A stretch of 64,000 nucleotides of DNA, taken from the NCBI GenBank assembly GCA_026367775.1, contig CP111156.1, positions 930,001-994,000 of the forward strand. Reading direction: 5' to 3'. Made by a program: the position numbers and the translations under genes. A model generated the notes under the pieces. It searched no databases. It saw only the letters and a list, made by a program, of their open reading frames with translations, and was not told where the DNA came from. The stretch comes from Exserohilum rostratum (lineage: Eukaryota > Ascomycota > Dothideomycetes > Pleosporales > Pleosporaceae). How positions within the stretch are numbered: position 1 is the stretch's first letter; each line of letters begins with the position of its first letter. Shown here one piece after another: positions 45,776-56,347 of the stretch.

Positions 45776-46681
45776 ATGGTCCAAAACGCCCTCCTCCCCA
45801 AGCCCCTCCCCGCCCAAGCCATTACCGTCGGCCAGCTGCTCACAGACCCGCTGCACCCAGAGCGCGACTCATTTTACCCCGACAAGGCACACACCGAAGT
45901 CGACGATCTCAACGACTTCCACATCCAACTCCGCTACAAAGATGTCTATTCCGTCGACACCGAAGGCCGTTTCATGACAAACTATGGCGCCAAGTTCGAT
46001 CTCGGAAGGATATACAGACAGCCCAACCTGCTCACAGTCAAGGCCGAGCAAATGATACAATGCACAACCCAGAGCGCCACAAAGGCTTTTGAGGCTGTAT
46101 GCAGCGACGACGGCGCGCGGGCCTGGATGGCGGAGCAGATCCAGGCGGGCAAGCCGCTGTACATTGTGCTCGGCCTGACAGAGCTCAAGAATGCGACGTT
46201 CAAGCGAGCCAAACTTCGCGATGCAGGCGCTTCCAACCGCCTCAACGAGCTGCCCCTCGAGAAAGATGCCAAAGTACCCCGCTCTCTGCGTGGCAAATCC
46301 GAGGCCAGCTTGGGAGGGATCGGCACCGAGCCATTGATATCAGGAGTGTTTGGAATGGACGTCAGGCGCATTGTAGCAAGGCTCACCACCCCCGCCGAGC
46401 CCCACCGACTTGAGGACATAGGATACCGCTGGTACTACTACGACGTTCCGGGCTCGCCCAACAAAGAACAGCTAGCAGTCGGCCTGGGTCAGTCGCTCAA
46501 GGCCAACGAGCTTCGCCTCATGCTTGACCTCAGCGAGGAGGATGTTCAGGGCAATCTCGACGCTATCAGCAAACTCAGCCTTGATGCGCTCAGTGCTGCA
46601 GCTAGTCCTATGCTCAAACCCAGCTCTCCAATGCTTCGTGGACGATCACCTTCCCCACACCCAACAATGCTCCGCTCGTAG
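45776..46681 (+). CDS. Conserved-looking protein of unknown function, 301 aa
   Basis: Single exon. Residues about 10-260 look like one folded domain with mixed beta/alpha content: AITVGQLLTDPLHPERDSFYPD, a segment YSVDTEGRFMTNYGAKFDLG, and PLYIVLGLTELKNATFKRAKLRDAG, followed by IGYRWYYYDVPG. The last 40 residues are Ser/Pro/Met-rich (AASPMLKPSSPMLRGRSPSPHPTMLRS) with repeated SPML. No signal peptide, membrane helix or catalytic motif I recognise. The ATG has a good context (CTACAATGGT). It stands alone between two long intergenic regions, which hints at separate regulation. I do not know the family. Confidence 0.7.
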   Translation: MVQNALLPKPLPAQAITVGQLLTDPLHPERDSFYPDKAHTEVDDLNDFHIQLRYKDVYSVDTEGRFMTNYGAKFDLGRIYRQPNLLTVKAEQMIQCTTQSATKAFEAVCSDDGARAWMAEQIQAGKPLYIVLGLTELKNATFKRAKLRDAGASNRLNELPLEKDAKVPRSLRGKSEASLGGIGTEPLISGVFGMDVRRIVARLTTPAEPHRLEDIGYRWYYYDVPGSPNKEQLAVGLGQSLKANELRLMLDLSEEDVQGNLDAISKLSLDALSAAASPMLKPSSPMLRGRSPSPHPTMLRS

Positions 46682-47984
46682 GACGACCAACACACTCATG
46701 TCTGCCCCGCAATGAATTTCGGCCGGTAGTTTCGAGTTTGCGTCTTTACTGGTACAATAGACCAGCACCGGCGCTATTGCAACGATTCATGACCCTTACG
46801 GCCTGCATTTCTTCTATACAGTAATCATATATACGCATCACGCCTATTTGTTCCTCTTATCACATATCAGTGCACGCACTTGCAAACTTGACATCGTATC
46901 ATATCAGGAGATCTACGTGGATGACTGTGGCTAAAATTACCCGAACCCAAGATCTCGGGTGTGGCAGTAATCAGCATCCACAGTTTGACTAGCATCACTA
47001 CACTTGCTTGCTTTCCGATCCATCTTAAGCCAAGCCTGCGGCATCTTGACATTAACGCATCGTACGTCCAAGTATATCCAAGATTTCCTTGTAACTAACG
47101 TTAGAGACTTATATGCGGCCCTATAGCCTCCCGCGACTTGACCACAAGTATCGTGATACTACCATGTTTGGAGTCTTCATATCTCAGAGGCGGTTCGCAG
47201 AAACAAGGCTGCTAGTACGTTACTTGTGTTAGGAGCTCCATGCGACTTATATCGGGCCGAAATACAGTACTCGATGTGAACACAATCAAGACCTTCAAAC
47301 TCGTATTCTCCAGAAGGCATACACATGAAGCAGCCTATTCGTTTTGTTCCAAGCACTGGGCATCTTTCTGAAAGCGCGCCAACACCTTGGGCAGGTTTCG
47401 GCACGGACGCGATTTGCATGAATTGTTGCAGGAAAAGGAGATGCATGAAGTAAACAAGGTTTTGACAGTTGCTTACGGCGGGAAACTGCCGATATCACTC
47501 CGAGCGTAATTGCCGATGACTGCGCATGATACGTAGGGTACAAAAAGAGAAGCGAGTAAGAGCAGAGCAAAGGAAGGAAATGAGAATCTGTTAAAGTCGA
47601 CTGGAGTAGGTATAAAGCGCATGCATCCACATCGCTCGTATACAAAGGTAGAGAAAGCTGGAGAAGTAGCACGTATCCGAAACATCCTAAAATTTAACAC
47701 AAATGACCAGTCTTGATTACCGTACGTCCGCTTGGAATATCAAATACTACCCATGGACCCCCGTCAAAGCGGCATGGACACTCGGCCTTCGGCGTCATAC
47801 ATTGGAGCCAATGCTACGACTAGAGAACGAGCAGGGCCATCATCTCTCTCGCATACAAATGGTACATCCCCTTTGCTTACCCTGCCTTCCCCTTTGTCGA
47901 AATCTGACATTGTCCTCCCCACCAAACCCTTTTCACTTTCCGCGTCAACTGCATCTTGGGAAACGTTCAAACCTACAATCAACA
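46682..47984. other. Intergenic region
   Basis: About 1.3 kb. The stretch 47703-47984 is open in two frames (in frame with the next gene from ATG 47703, and in another frame at 47732-48082), so it may be leader or 5' coding sequence. Nothing else recognised. Confidence 0.4.
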
Positions 47985-48354
47985 ATGCAGTTCCTTCCAC
48001 CATGCGATTGGACCTCTATAGACCAACTCATCATTTTCATATTCGCTTTCCTGCTTCGCCAAACACTCCTCTACCGTTTTGAGCTGGATCCGCGGGGGTT
48101 TACGAGCGAAGAGACATTTGCGCAGATTTGCAAGTTTGCGCTCGTTCTCACGCCGCTGTGGCTGTATGTTAGGTGGGGTTGGAGAGTCGCGAGGCGGGCT
48201 GTGCTGGACAAGTTGGTGCGAGTAAGCAGCAAGTGTGAACAAGTACGTTAATGCCGCATTAAACATTTACGTGGGGCACGAAAGAACTAATTCATGGTAT
48301 TAGAAAAACAGCGACGTCATTAATGCGGATAGCAAAACGGGTTTAGTGAACTAG
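47985..48354 (+). CDS. Small protein with two membrane helices, 102 aa
   Basis: Exons 47985-48242 and 48304-48354. The intron of 61 nt has donor GTACGT, branch CTAAT and acceptor ATTAG; splicing removes an early stop and adds KNSDVINADSKTGLVN. From ATG 47985 (MQFLPPCDWTS) there are two hydrophobic helices, about 10-30 (QLIIFIFAFLLRQTLLYRF) and about 46-64 (ICKFALVLTPLWLYVRWGW), followed by a basic segment RVARRAVLDK. A small organelle or ER membrane protein is likely. The frame is open back to another ATG at 47703, which would give 196 residues. The family is not recognised. The competing frame at 47732-48082 lacks such support. Confidence 0.5.
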
Positions 48355-49091
48355 CCACGATGTGCATGGAAATAGTGGAGATGCGCAAAGCCGATTGACG
48401 ATATAGTTGACTCGAGTTGGGGTTTCGTGGGTTTGCGGCGCCGCGTGGTGTTCGGGGAGGGGCTCGTTACACGCGCGCCAGAGCTGCTTACGGGGGAGCT
48501 TCCGCTCGCTCGTTTCAGTTTGTACATAACGCCACCTTGCTTGAGGTACAGACTGCAGATACCCCTGGGCGTTTGTTTTCCTTTCTAGACTACCCAACAT
48601 CATTATTTTCTCCACGTTATTCCCACCTAGCTGGGCGCATGTAATCGCAGCTCGTGTCGCGTGACTTGTGTGTATGTATGCTTTTTTGGCGGTATTGCTG
48701 AATAACGAGCTTCCGCTTTACGATTGTTAGCGCGTTGGGAAAAGAGCGAGGAACAGATCTAGCGCCGAATTGTCACCTAAGTATCTGCGCGAATTCATCT
48801 CAATTACACTGCGGAATCTATCTTGGAGTTGCGCTACTTGACTGAGTGGAGAGGGTGGCAGAAGTTTTGCACAAGCGTGAGTCACGTCCGTTGAATCGAG
48901 GTATCAGAAAGGCTATCTTACTCATACAACACGGTGTAAAGTCATTTTTCCGCACAAGTTTCGTCAAAAGGGGAACAATAGGAGGATACTTAAGAGAGAA
49001 AAATATTGATAAAATCTATCCTAGTTTTGTCAGAGCAAGAGTTGGAAACATTGCTCGTATTGTTGCTAATCCGGTTTCGAAATCGCTAGCC
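48355..49091. other. Intergenic region
   Basis: About 740 bp; the last 240 bp are in frame with the next gene but contain only a GTG as start, so they are treated as leader. Confidence 0.5.
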
Positions 49092-50926
49092 ATGGATTCT
49101 ACGGGCATGTCGTTCGAGGCGAAGATCGCCATGGCTTTGGGGGGATCGAGTTGGCAAAGTCTGCAGAGTACGACTACTGTGCAGCCCAGCCCTGCAGTGG
49201 AGAACGCAGCTGGTGAAGAGGAGGATGAGTACGACATTGATGAAGAAGACGATGAAGACGGAGACGACGGAGTTCCTTTAGAGATGGAGGATGCTGAGTT
49301 AGGCGTGACTCAAGAAGTTGTAGTCGATGAAGCTACTCTTCAGAAGCGCAAGAAAAAACTGGAGCGCTTTGAAAAGAGCGTCGCCAAAGATGCGGGCGAG
49401 GTGCTCGAAACAATCACCACAGATGCACTTGCTCCTGTACCGCAAACTGTGGCTTGGGATCAGGACCCAGAGCTTCTTTGCTGCTACAACTGGCAGTCTT
49501 CTACTGATGGCACGAATACAATTTTCGGTACGTATTGCATATTGCACATATCAGGCATCCGGCCTTCGAGCTCACACTCGCCCCAGTCCCAGGTGAGCCA
49601 GCAAAATGGCGCCAGCCGGCTCTCCCTCACACTCTGGAAAGAGACAGCGGTTTCCAGTACTCAGACTACAACTACGCGCGCCAACCGAGGAACCCCTATT
49701 CTGCCATGTTCCACGCACTTACTATCATGAATCCGCGCTACACATTCCACGACGTCGACGTCCTCGCCGATCGCAACAACCTGCGCGTACTCCTAGAATT
49801 TGCACAGGGAAAATCTAACGGGCCCTTTCGACTAAACCTCTACCTTGTCTTCAACACACTCGTCATCGTACGACGAGAGTCCCGCTGGTGGAAACATTCC
49901 GACGGCCAAAGCTACGGCATAAATTTCGAACGAAACTTTACCAGGACAACGCCAGACATGCAAGACGCAACGAGCCACTACCGCGCCATCCGCTACAAAA
50001 TGGGTCCACTGAACGTCGTCTGCCGCTTCGAAGCCGACGCCTACGACGACGGCATTGTGCCCGACGACCTTACGGAATCTGAAGCCGAAGCCGTAAGCGG
50101 CGGCCTAGCCACAAAACCCACGTTCAACTACCAAGCTCCCATCCGCGTCCTCCAAAAGGGACATATTGTACCCACTGCGCAAATGGTAGAGCTAAAGACG
50201 CAAGCGTATCACCCTGAAAATAGCAGCGCGGTCCAATGTCAAGATCAACTCTGGTTTGGTCGGACATCCCTTTTGTTCACAGCCCCTTATGAGAAAGAGA
50301 CGGGAATGGTGAAAAGGATCAAGAAAGAAGATGCTACAGAGCGTGTTGCAAGATGGGAGCAAACGCAACAGGAAGCTCTCCGCAAACTCGTCACGCTGCT
50401 AACTCACCTCCGTGCGGTGCTCAAGCGCGAGCGCAGGCCGAATCGCGCGGTTGTGCTGGTGAGAGAGGCTAAGGGTGGACCTATTGTGCTAAGGACGCTG
50501 GAGGAGAGAAGTCATGCTGTGGATAGAGAGACGAGAGAAAGGTTCTGGCCTATGCATATGCAGCAGCAAGCGGGTGGGTATTATCGTGGAAGAGGAGGAG
50601 GTGGTGGTGGAGGCCCAGGTAGAACGCAGTTCAATGGGAATCGTGGACGCGGTCGTGGTGGCAGTGGCGGTGGTGTGGGAGGTGGTGTATCTGGACATGT
50701 ACCACCGAACAGAAACGAGTTTCCCTATCCTCGTGGACGGGGCCAGTTGGTTCCGTCGCAGGTGCGTGGACAGCATCATGCTCCGAGGGGGCGTGGCCAG
50801 GGCGATGCCAATGCATTCAATGCGTCGGCTGGTAGGGCTCCTACGGAGCAAAGGCGAGGGCCGGGAAGAGGAAGAGGAGGAGGAAGAGGAAATTCTGATA
50901 GAGGGCGGGGTAATACTCAGTTTTGA
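49092..50926 (+). CDS. DXO/Rai1-like protein with acidic N-terminus and RG-rich tail
   Basis: Exons 49092-49527 and 49587-50926, 591 residues; the 59-nt intron joins TNTIF to VPGEPAKWRQPA. The N-terminus has an acidic stretch (EEEDEYDIDEEDDEDGDD) and a Lys-rich helix. The central domain carries, in the order known from DXO/Rai1 decapping nucleases, a G-h-x-h-E motif (GINFE, Glu260), E-x-D (EAD, 294-296) and E-h-K (ELK, 347-349), then DQLWFGRTSLL where that family has a Trp/Gln block. These residues bind the catalytic metal in DXO. The ExD-ELK gap is filled by an acidic insertion. The C-terminal 130 residues are RGG-rich, suggesting RNA binding. Activity (cap-quality control or other nuclease) is inferred; a divergent family with the same fold is the alternative. 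Confidence 0.68.
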
Positions 50927-51857
50927 GTATGTTTGGTATAGTGATGATTTCGTGGGATGTTTTGGAAGCTTGGTTATTGGATGTTACGATAGAATTTATA
51001 GTGACGGCCTTTTTCTCATAATTCAAAGACTCGGTTTCTTTGCTATTTTTATGTGACTGGTAAATCTTTATTATCGTACTTATTAATTGCCATTGTGATC
51101 ATTATATTCTAGAGTGAGTTAGAATACGCATTGAGGATTTGACTACATTATCATCACGTCCACTCAAATCAGTAGGATAACTATTGATTGTATGGAACTA
51201 GATAGATAGTAGCTTACGTGGCAAGCAGCTGAATGCGTTGTCGGATCATTGCACCAACCATCTAACAGAGAAATATCCTATGATGCACGAACCTGACGTT
51301 GTCACAGGAACAGATCTCCTAGGGAACTGCTCTGGATATTCAACTTGCTTTTTTGATCATCATCCAAGTATTCAACATGGCCAAAAAGCAAGCACCAAAA
51401 CGATATACCTCAACAGGTATAGCATGGCGTAGAGTTCCCGAAGCTACTTCCCTTACCAACCAAAAAGTCACTAGTATCAACACTATAGAAACTCCACAAA
51501 ACAAATACGATAAGCATTTCCAAACTGCACGCAAGATCCCAGCACTGTGTACCCTTCTAAGCAAAAAACTCCCGCCAGGAGAGCCGCTCGATCTCGCTGC
51601 ATACACTAGCACCCAAAACAGCAACAAGCGACGCATGCTTATCAGGAAACCACGGATTCTCATTGAGCGAACCGAGCCCCATGATCCTCATCGCACACGT
51701 CATGTCTTAAATGCGCCCCTTGTTCTTTCCCCAGACTTGCAGGATATTATTATGATTATTATTAGAGAAATATGGAGCCGCAATGCACATCCCTCCCCGT
51801 CTTGTGCAACTCTGAATTCATCACAAATAAACAAACAACACCACCACCACCACCAAC
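50927..51857. other. Intergenic region
   Basis: About 930 bp, AT-rich. A frame from ATG 51377 runs to 51910 and overlaps the next gene; it is not accepted here. Confidence 0.45.
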
Positions 51858-54046
51858 ATGTGCGGCATTACTTGTGCGGTTGCACTGCGGGGACACGGTC
51901 CGTTGGCTAAAGAGCGCAGTGAGTTGAGTAGGACGTTGGAGAAGAGCTTGGATAATATCAAGCATCGTGGGCCGGATGCGAATGGGCACTGGATTAGCGA
52001 GGATTGTCGCGTAGGTATGTGGATGTTGAAGTTTGAGTTGTACTATAAACACGTGACTAACATTTTTTCACTTTTGCAGCTCTTGGCCATAACCGATTGG
52101 CTATTGTCGATTTGAATCCAGAGGGCGAGCAGCCGTTTCACGATGAGGAGCAGAATATTCATGCGGTTGTGAATGGAGAGCTATATGGGTATGAAGAGAT
52201 AAGAGAGCGTCTCAGTCGTGAGGGATACAAGTTCAAGAGCCATTCGGACTCTGAGATTGCACTGGCATTGTACAGGAAGCATGGTTTGTCGTTCTTGTCA
52301 CATCTGCGGGGAGAGTTCTCGTTGTGTCTTTATGACTCCCGGGCTCAGATGTTCATTGCAGCTTGCGATCGGTATGCAATCAAGCCCATGTACTACACGG
52401 TGCTAGATGGCAAATTACTGGTATGCATACTTTTACTTGCTCGAAAGTATCCATACTTATTTCTGATCTAGATTGCTTCTGAGATGAAAGCCTTTCTCCC
52501 CTTTGGATGGAAGCCAGAATGGGATGTGCAAAGTATCAAAGATGTTGGCTGGCTTTGCGATGGACGGACAATCTTCCAGGGAGTGTCAAAGATCCTTCCT
52601 GGTAACTATTTGGTATGCAGGTCTTTCGACACCATATCACAATACAAGTACTGGGATGTTCGATTCAAAGATAAGGTAAGTCAAAGACTGTCGTGGTACG
52701 GAGTGCTGCTGACAAGACCACAGCGAGAAGTTGAAACACGAAGCGAGCAAGAAATGATTGAAGGCGTTCGAAAACACCTTCTAGATGCCGTTCGAGATCG
52801 TCTTCGTGCCGACGTGCCTATCGGAGTTTTCCTCAGTGGTGGCATAGACTCCAGCGCAATAGCAGGAATGGTTAAACATCTGATGGATACTGAAGGTGCT
52901 CGGCTCGGTACCGCGCCTGCATCAGAGCGAATGAATTGCTTTAGCGTCAAATTCATAGGCGAAGAACACGACGAAGAGCCTATCGCCCGCCGAACTGCAG
53001 AGTGGCTTGGAGTAAAGATGCATCACTGCGAGATGACGGAGGAAAACTTTGCCGCCAACATTGAAGATGCCGTCTGGCACAACGAGGTCGCTGTGACAGA
53101 CCTGGGCACCGTTGGGAAATTTCTACTTTCCAAAACGACGAGAGACGAGGGCATCAAAGTCGTCTTGACGGGCGAGGGCTCAGACGAGCATTTCGCCGGC
53201 TATCGCGAACTACTAACAGACTTTGTCCGCGAACCTGATGCATCATGGCCAAACACAACACTCTCAGAGGACGACCGCATAGCGACTTTCAACCAACTCG
53301 AAGGCTCGGAGACTTCTGGGCCGAAAGAACTCGCAACATCTGCTGCAGTGCGCGCTCAAGTAAACAATACCTCGTTCCTTGGCTTCACTCAAACAGCTTC
53401 GCTTCGCGATGTCCTATTCGCACCCTGGGCATCAACCGAGTTTGGAACAAGCGACAAACGTCTAACAGCCGTCAACTCGCTGGATGGCTGTACCCGCGAC
53501 CTCATGGCAAACAAATGGCATCCTCTACACACATCCCTTTACATCTGGATAAAGTCATCTCTTGCTAACGGTCTTCTTACTGTCCTCGGTGATCGCTGCG
53601 AAATGGCTCACAGCGTCGAGGGTCGCCAACCGTTTCTCGACCACCGTCTCACAGAATACGCCATGGCGCTTCCACCGTCTATGAAGCTGCATTACGATCC
53701 TTCTACTCGCTCTTTCAGCGAGAAATGGATTCTCAAAGAAGCTATGAAGCCTTTTATTACCCAAGAACTTTATGCCCGGAAGAAGCATCCTTTCTCAGCG
53801 CCAGTCAAGTACAAGCCAGGTGGTCCAGTGCATAAGTTTTTCGAGAATCTCATAACAAGAGAAAACGTGGAGCAGCTGGGGTTCTTGGAGTGGGAACAAT
53901 GCAAGAATTTGCTGCACGATGCCATATATGATGGCGATAGACCAAAATGGAGTCAGATGATTCTTGTGGGACAGTTTGTCATTTTGAGTAAAAGATTTGG
54001 TGTTCAGAAGGCGATACCTGAGTACGCCAGTTTGAGCAGCTTTTGA
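51858..54046 (+). CDS. Asparagine synthetase (glutamine-hydrolysing) family
   Basis: Exons 51858-52014, 52080-52420, 52472-52675 and 52724-54046, 674 residues. MCGI with Cys2 as nucleophile starts the class II glutaminase domain, with RGPDANG and HNRLAIVDL. The synthetase domain has the pyrophosphate loop SGGIDSS and GEGSDEHFAGY. Glutamine nitrogen is transferred to aspartyl-AMP to make asparagine. At 674 residues it is longer than yeast Asn1/Asn2 (572) and looks more like the bacterial AsnB-type second paralogue of filamentous fungi, so a specialised substrate cannot be excluded. Intron 3 is 48 nt, in frame and free of stops. It converges on SEN2. Confidence 0.92.
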
Positions 54047-54135
54047 TAATCTCGTCATACATGCCACATAATCATACAATCATAACCATATTACTCATCA
54101 TTTTCTTCACTGACTCGATTCCATGATCGTGTCCT

Positions 54136-55554
54136 TCAGTCCCTATTGCGGCTTGGACTCCATCTCTTGAAGACGAATTCCCGAACCTTGTACTTCTTCA
54201 GCGCACTTCCAATATCAACCTTAAATCCATCGATCTCAGTAGATCTCGTATCCCATGGCTCTGGAACTTCAACATAGACTAGCATCAAGGTCTTCATGAC
54301 CTGAGTCTGCACACGATTGACCCTGTGGAACCACCACCAGTCCTTGCGCTGTTTATCCATGGCTCTTGGTCCGTGCTCACCATCTGGTTGTTCGTTCCAA
54401 TACGGAGCCGAATAGGAGGGGATGATCATGATAGAAAACTCCGCGTGAGTAAATGCGGGACCTCGCATATAGAGCAGGTAATCAACGGCGAATTTGATAC
54501 CCGGACGGACAACCCAACCCAGGGAACGGAAGTGGTGAAAGACAACGTATCTTAGTAAGAAAGGATTGTCTGGGGCAATGGACGGAATGCACGATAGTGC
54601 AGGGTCAACTTGAGTAGCGGCCTTGGTCATGTAGTATGCAGTAGAAAGGTCCGCCAGAGTCTTCTCGCCATCTTTGGTATCGCTAGAAGTTGACGCGTGC
54701 GTGCTGTACAGCCGAAACAGGTACCAGGCTGGATATGGTATCGACTGTTTGTCTGACTCGTCGGCACTAACGTTGACCACATCTAGAGCACCAAGCACAT
54801 AGGACAGGAAGAATGCCTCCTCAGGTGTGAGCTGAAGGTGCTCCAGATCCGGAATATCGATTTCCTCGAGCTTAGCACTGGCATCGTCTTCTAGTAGCGT
54901 GGCACTTGCGGTTTGATCTATTGTGGGGGCCTTAACATCGCCAGAGGCCATAACATCTTTGGAATCATCGTCTACAAGCTGATCAATGCTAGCCTCTGGC
55001 GCAAGTTTGCCTTCTTGTCGGAGTTGCTGCTCAATGGCTTCACGTTGGGCCTTGGCTCTCTCCAGTTTAAATTGCCTCCGCTCCTCTCGCCTAGATTGCG
55101 TGACTTCTGTGCTTGTCTTTGAGGCTTGTGCTCCTCGGCGGCGCTTCTCAGCAACTAGCCATTGCGGTTCACTTCGACTGAGCGAGCCCTTGCCCCAAAA
55201 GCCGTGTTCCCAGAGGGCTCGAATAGAAGCTGGGTCGGTGACGTGGATCGACTGAGTCTCTAGAGAATAGTACGCCTTGTAAGCGACACTAAGCGACTTG
55301 GGTGGCCAAAGAGACTGCGAAACGAGACTAATGGCAAGTCGCACAAGGGAAATTGGGTTGTGGGGGACAAATGCAGGCAATGCATAGACGTCTAATGGGA
55401 GTGGTTTGGCATGTATCTCATTATAGTTTGGTCTGCGTGGACGAGGTTTCCTCGAAGCACCATTGGCCGGCTTTTCTTGATTTTGTTCAGGCGCACCGAC
55501 TTGGTGTGCGTTGTTTGCAGCGTCAGCCTGCACAGGCTGAACAGCTTCAGCCAT
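54136..55554 (-). CDS. SEN2: tRNA-splicing endonuclease catalytic subunit Sen2
   Basis: Single exon, 472 residues from ATG 55554. The N-terminal half has conserved blocks LPLDVYALPAFVPHNP and LWEHGFWGKGSLSRSEP, a central Arg/Glu-rich coiled segment, then the endonuclease fold: LTPEEAFFLSYVLGAL, FLLRYVVFHHFRSLGWVVRPGIKFAVDYLLYMRGP. The catalytic triad is present as Tyr in DYLLYMRGP, His in FTHAEF and Lys in QTQVMKTLMLVYVE. Sen2 cuts the 5' splice site of pre-tRNA introns within the Sen2/34/54/15 complex, at the mitochondrial surface in yeast and in the nucleus elsewhere. The frame upstream begins with TTG and is not used. Confidence 0.93.
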   Translation of the reverse strand: MAEAVQPVQADAANNAHQVGAPEQNQEKPANGASRKPRPRRPNYNEIHAKPLPLDVYALPAFVPHNPISLVRLAISLVSQSLWPPKSLSVAYKAYYSLETQSIHVTDPASIRALWEHGFWGKGSLSRSEPQWLVAEKRRRGAQASKTSTEVTQSRREERRQFKLERAKAQREAIEQQLRQEGKLAPEASIDQLVDDDSKDVMASGDVKAPTIDQTASATLLEDDASAKLEEIDIPDLEHLQLTPEEAFFLSYVLGALDVVNVSADESDKQSIPYPAWYLFRLYSTHASTSSDTKDGEKTLADLSTAYYMTKAATQVDPALSCIPSIAPDNPFLLRYVVFHHFRSLGWVVRPGIKFAVDYLLYMRGPAFTHAEFSIMIIPSYSAPYWNEQPDGEHGPRAMDKQRKDWWWFHRVNRVQTQVMKTLMLVYVEVPEPWDTRSTEIDGFKVDIGSALKKYKVREFVFKRWSPSRNRD

Positions 55555-56347
55555 GCCTAGCGACAAAAGCTTGGTGTTGAGGAAACTGCGCGAGTATTAG
55601 CAATTTTGCATGCGCCAAAATTTCTTAACGAGCAGCGAGTATGTCGATATCAGATACCGTTGTAGTCTATTGTTATGAATACAGCATCGACCGCCTAACA
55701 CTGTCAAGTGAATGCCAGCGCCGGCGATCGTATAAGTAAAAAGGTGTCATCATAAAATGGGTGCCCCTCTGGGTGCAGAAAAAAACGCAGTCGCAGCAAA
55801 TTCGCACAACCAAGGTTGTCAGAGTATGCGCGCGCAATATCGGCAACCAGAGTAGCATCGAAGAATGAAAAGTGATAGACTTACCCAGTCTTTGCGACGT
55901 CACGTAATGGCGTCGTCGATGAGCGTTGTCAGCTTCATGACGAGCGTGGTGGAGGCAGGAGTGAAGCTCAAAAAGTTTGGACATGAGTCTTCGCCAAGCC
56001 CCACCCCGATTGGCTGCGGTCCGTGCTCTTGACCGTCGACAACGAAATAACCACCATGAAAGACAGTACAGCCTACACGGCTTCACACTATTCTGCTAGT
56101 ACGTGCCCCATGACGCCATTTGAGCGACTTCCCAATTGGAGTCATTCGCTGGCCTAGACTAAGAGAAGGAGTCGTCGTTATGACATAATCAGACGAGATC
56201 GAATCCCTCTTAGAAATAGTAAACGCATCTCCATAACGCCACGCAAGGCGAATAGGCAACGATATTGTTTATTGAGCCTGCTTCCTTGATCATCCACTTA
56301 CATTCAAGAGACTTACATAACCGGCTACGTATTACAGAACAGTCAAG
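55555..56347. other. Divergent promoter region, SEN2 and scramblase gene
   Basis: About 790 bp; open frames on the minus strand at 55673-56086 have no support. No RNA gene recognised. Confidence 0.45.

Noticed and set aside
47732..48082. 116-codon frame overlapping the small membrane protein
   Set aside because: No domain or splice continuation; the other frame has membrane helices and a consensus intron.
51377..51910. Frame beginning MAKKQAPKRYTSTG that overlaps the asparagine synthetase start
   Set aside because: It ends in His/Gln-rich leader sequence of the next gene and overlaps its well-supported first exon; a spliced gene ending earlier cannot be excluded but is not supported.
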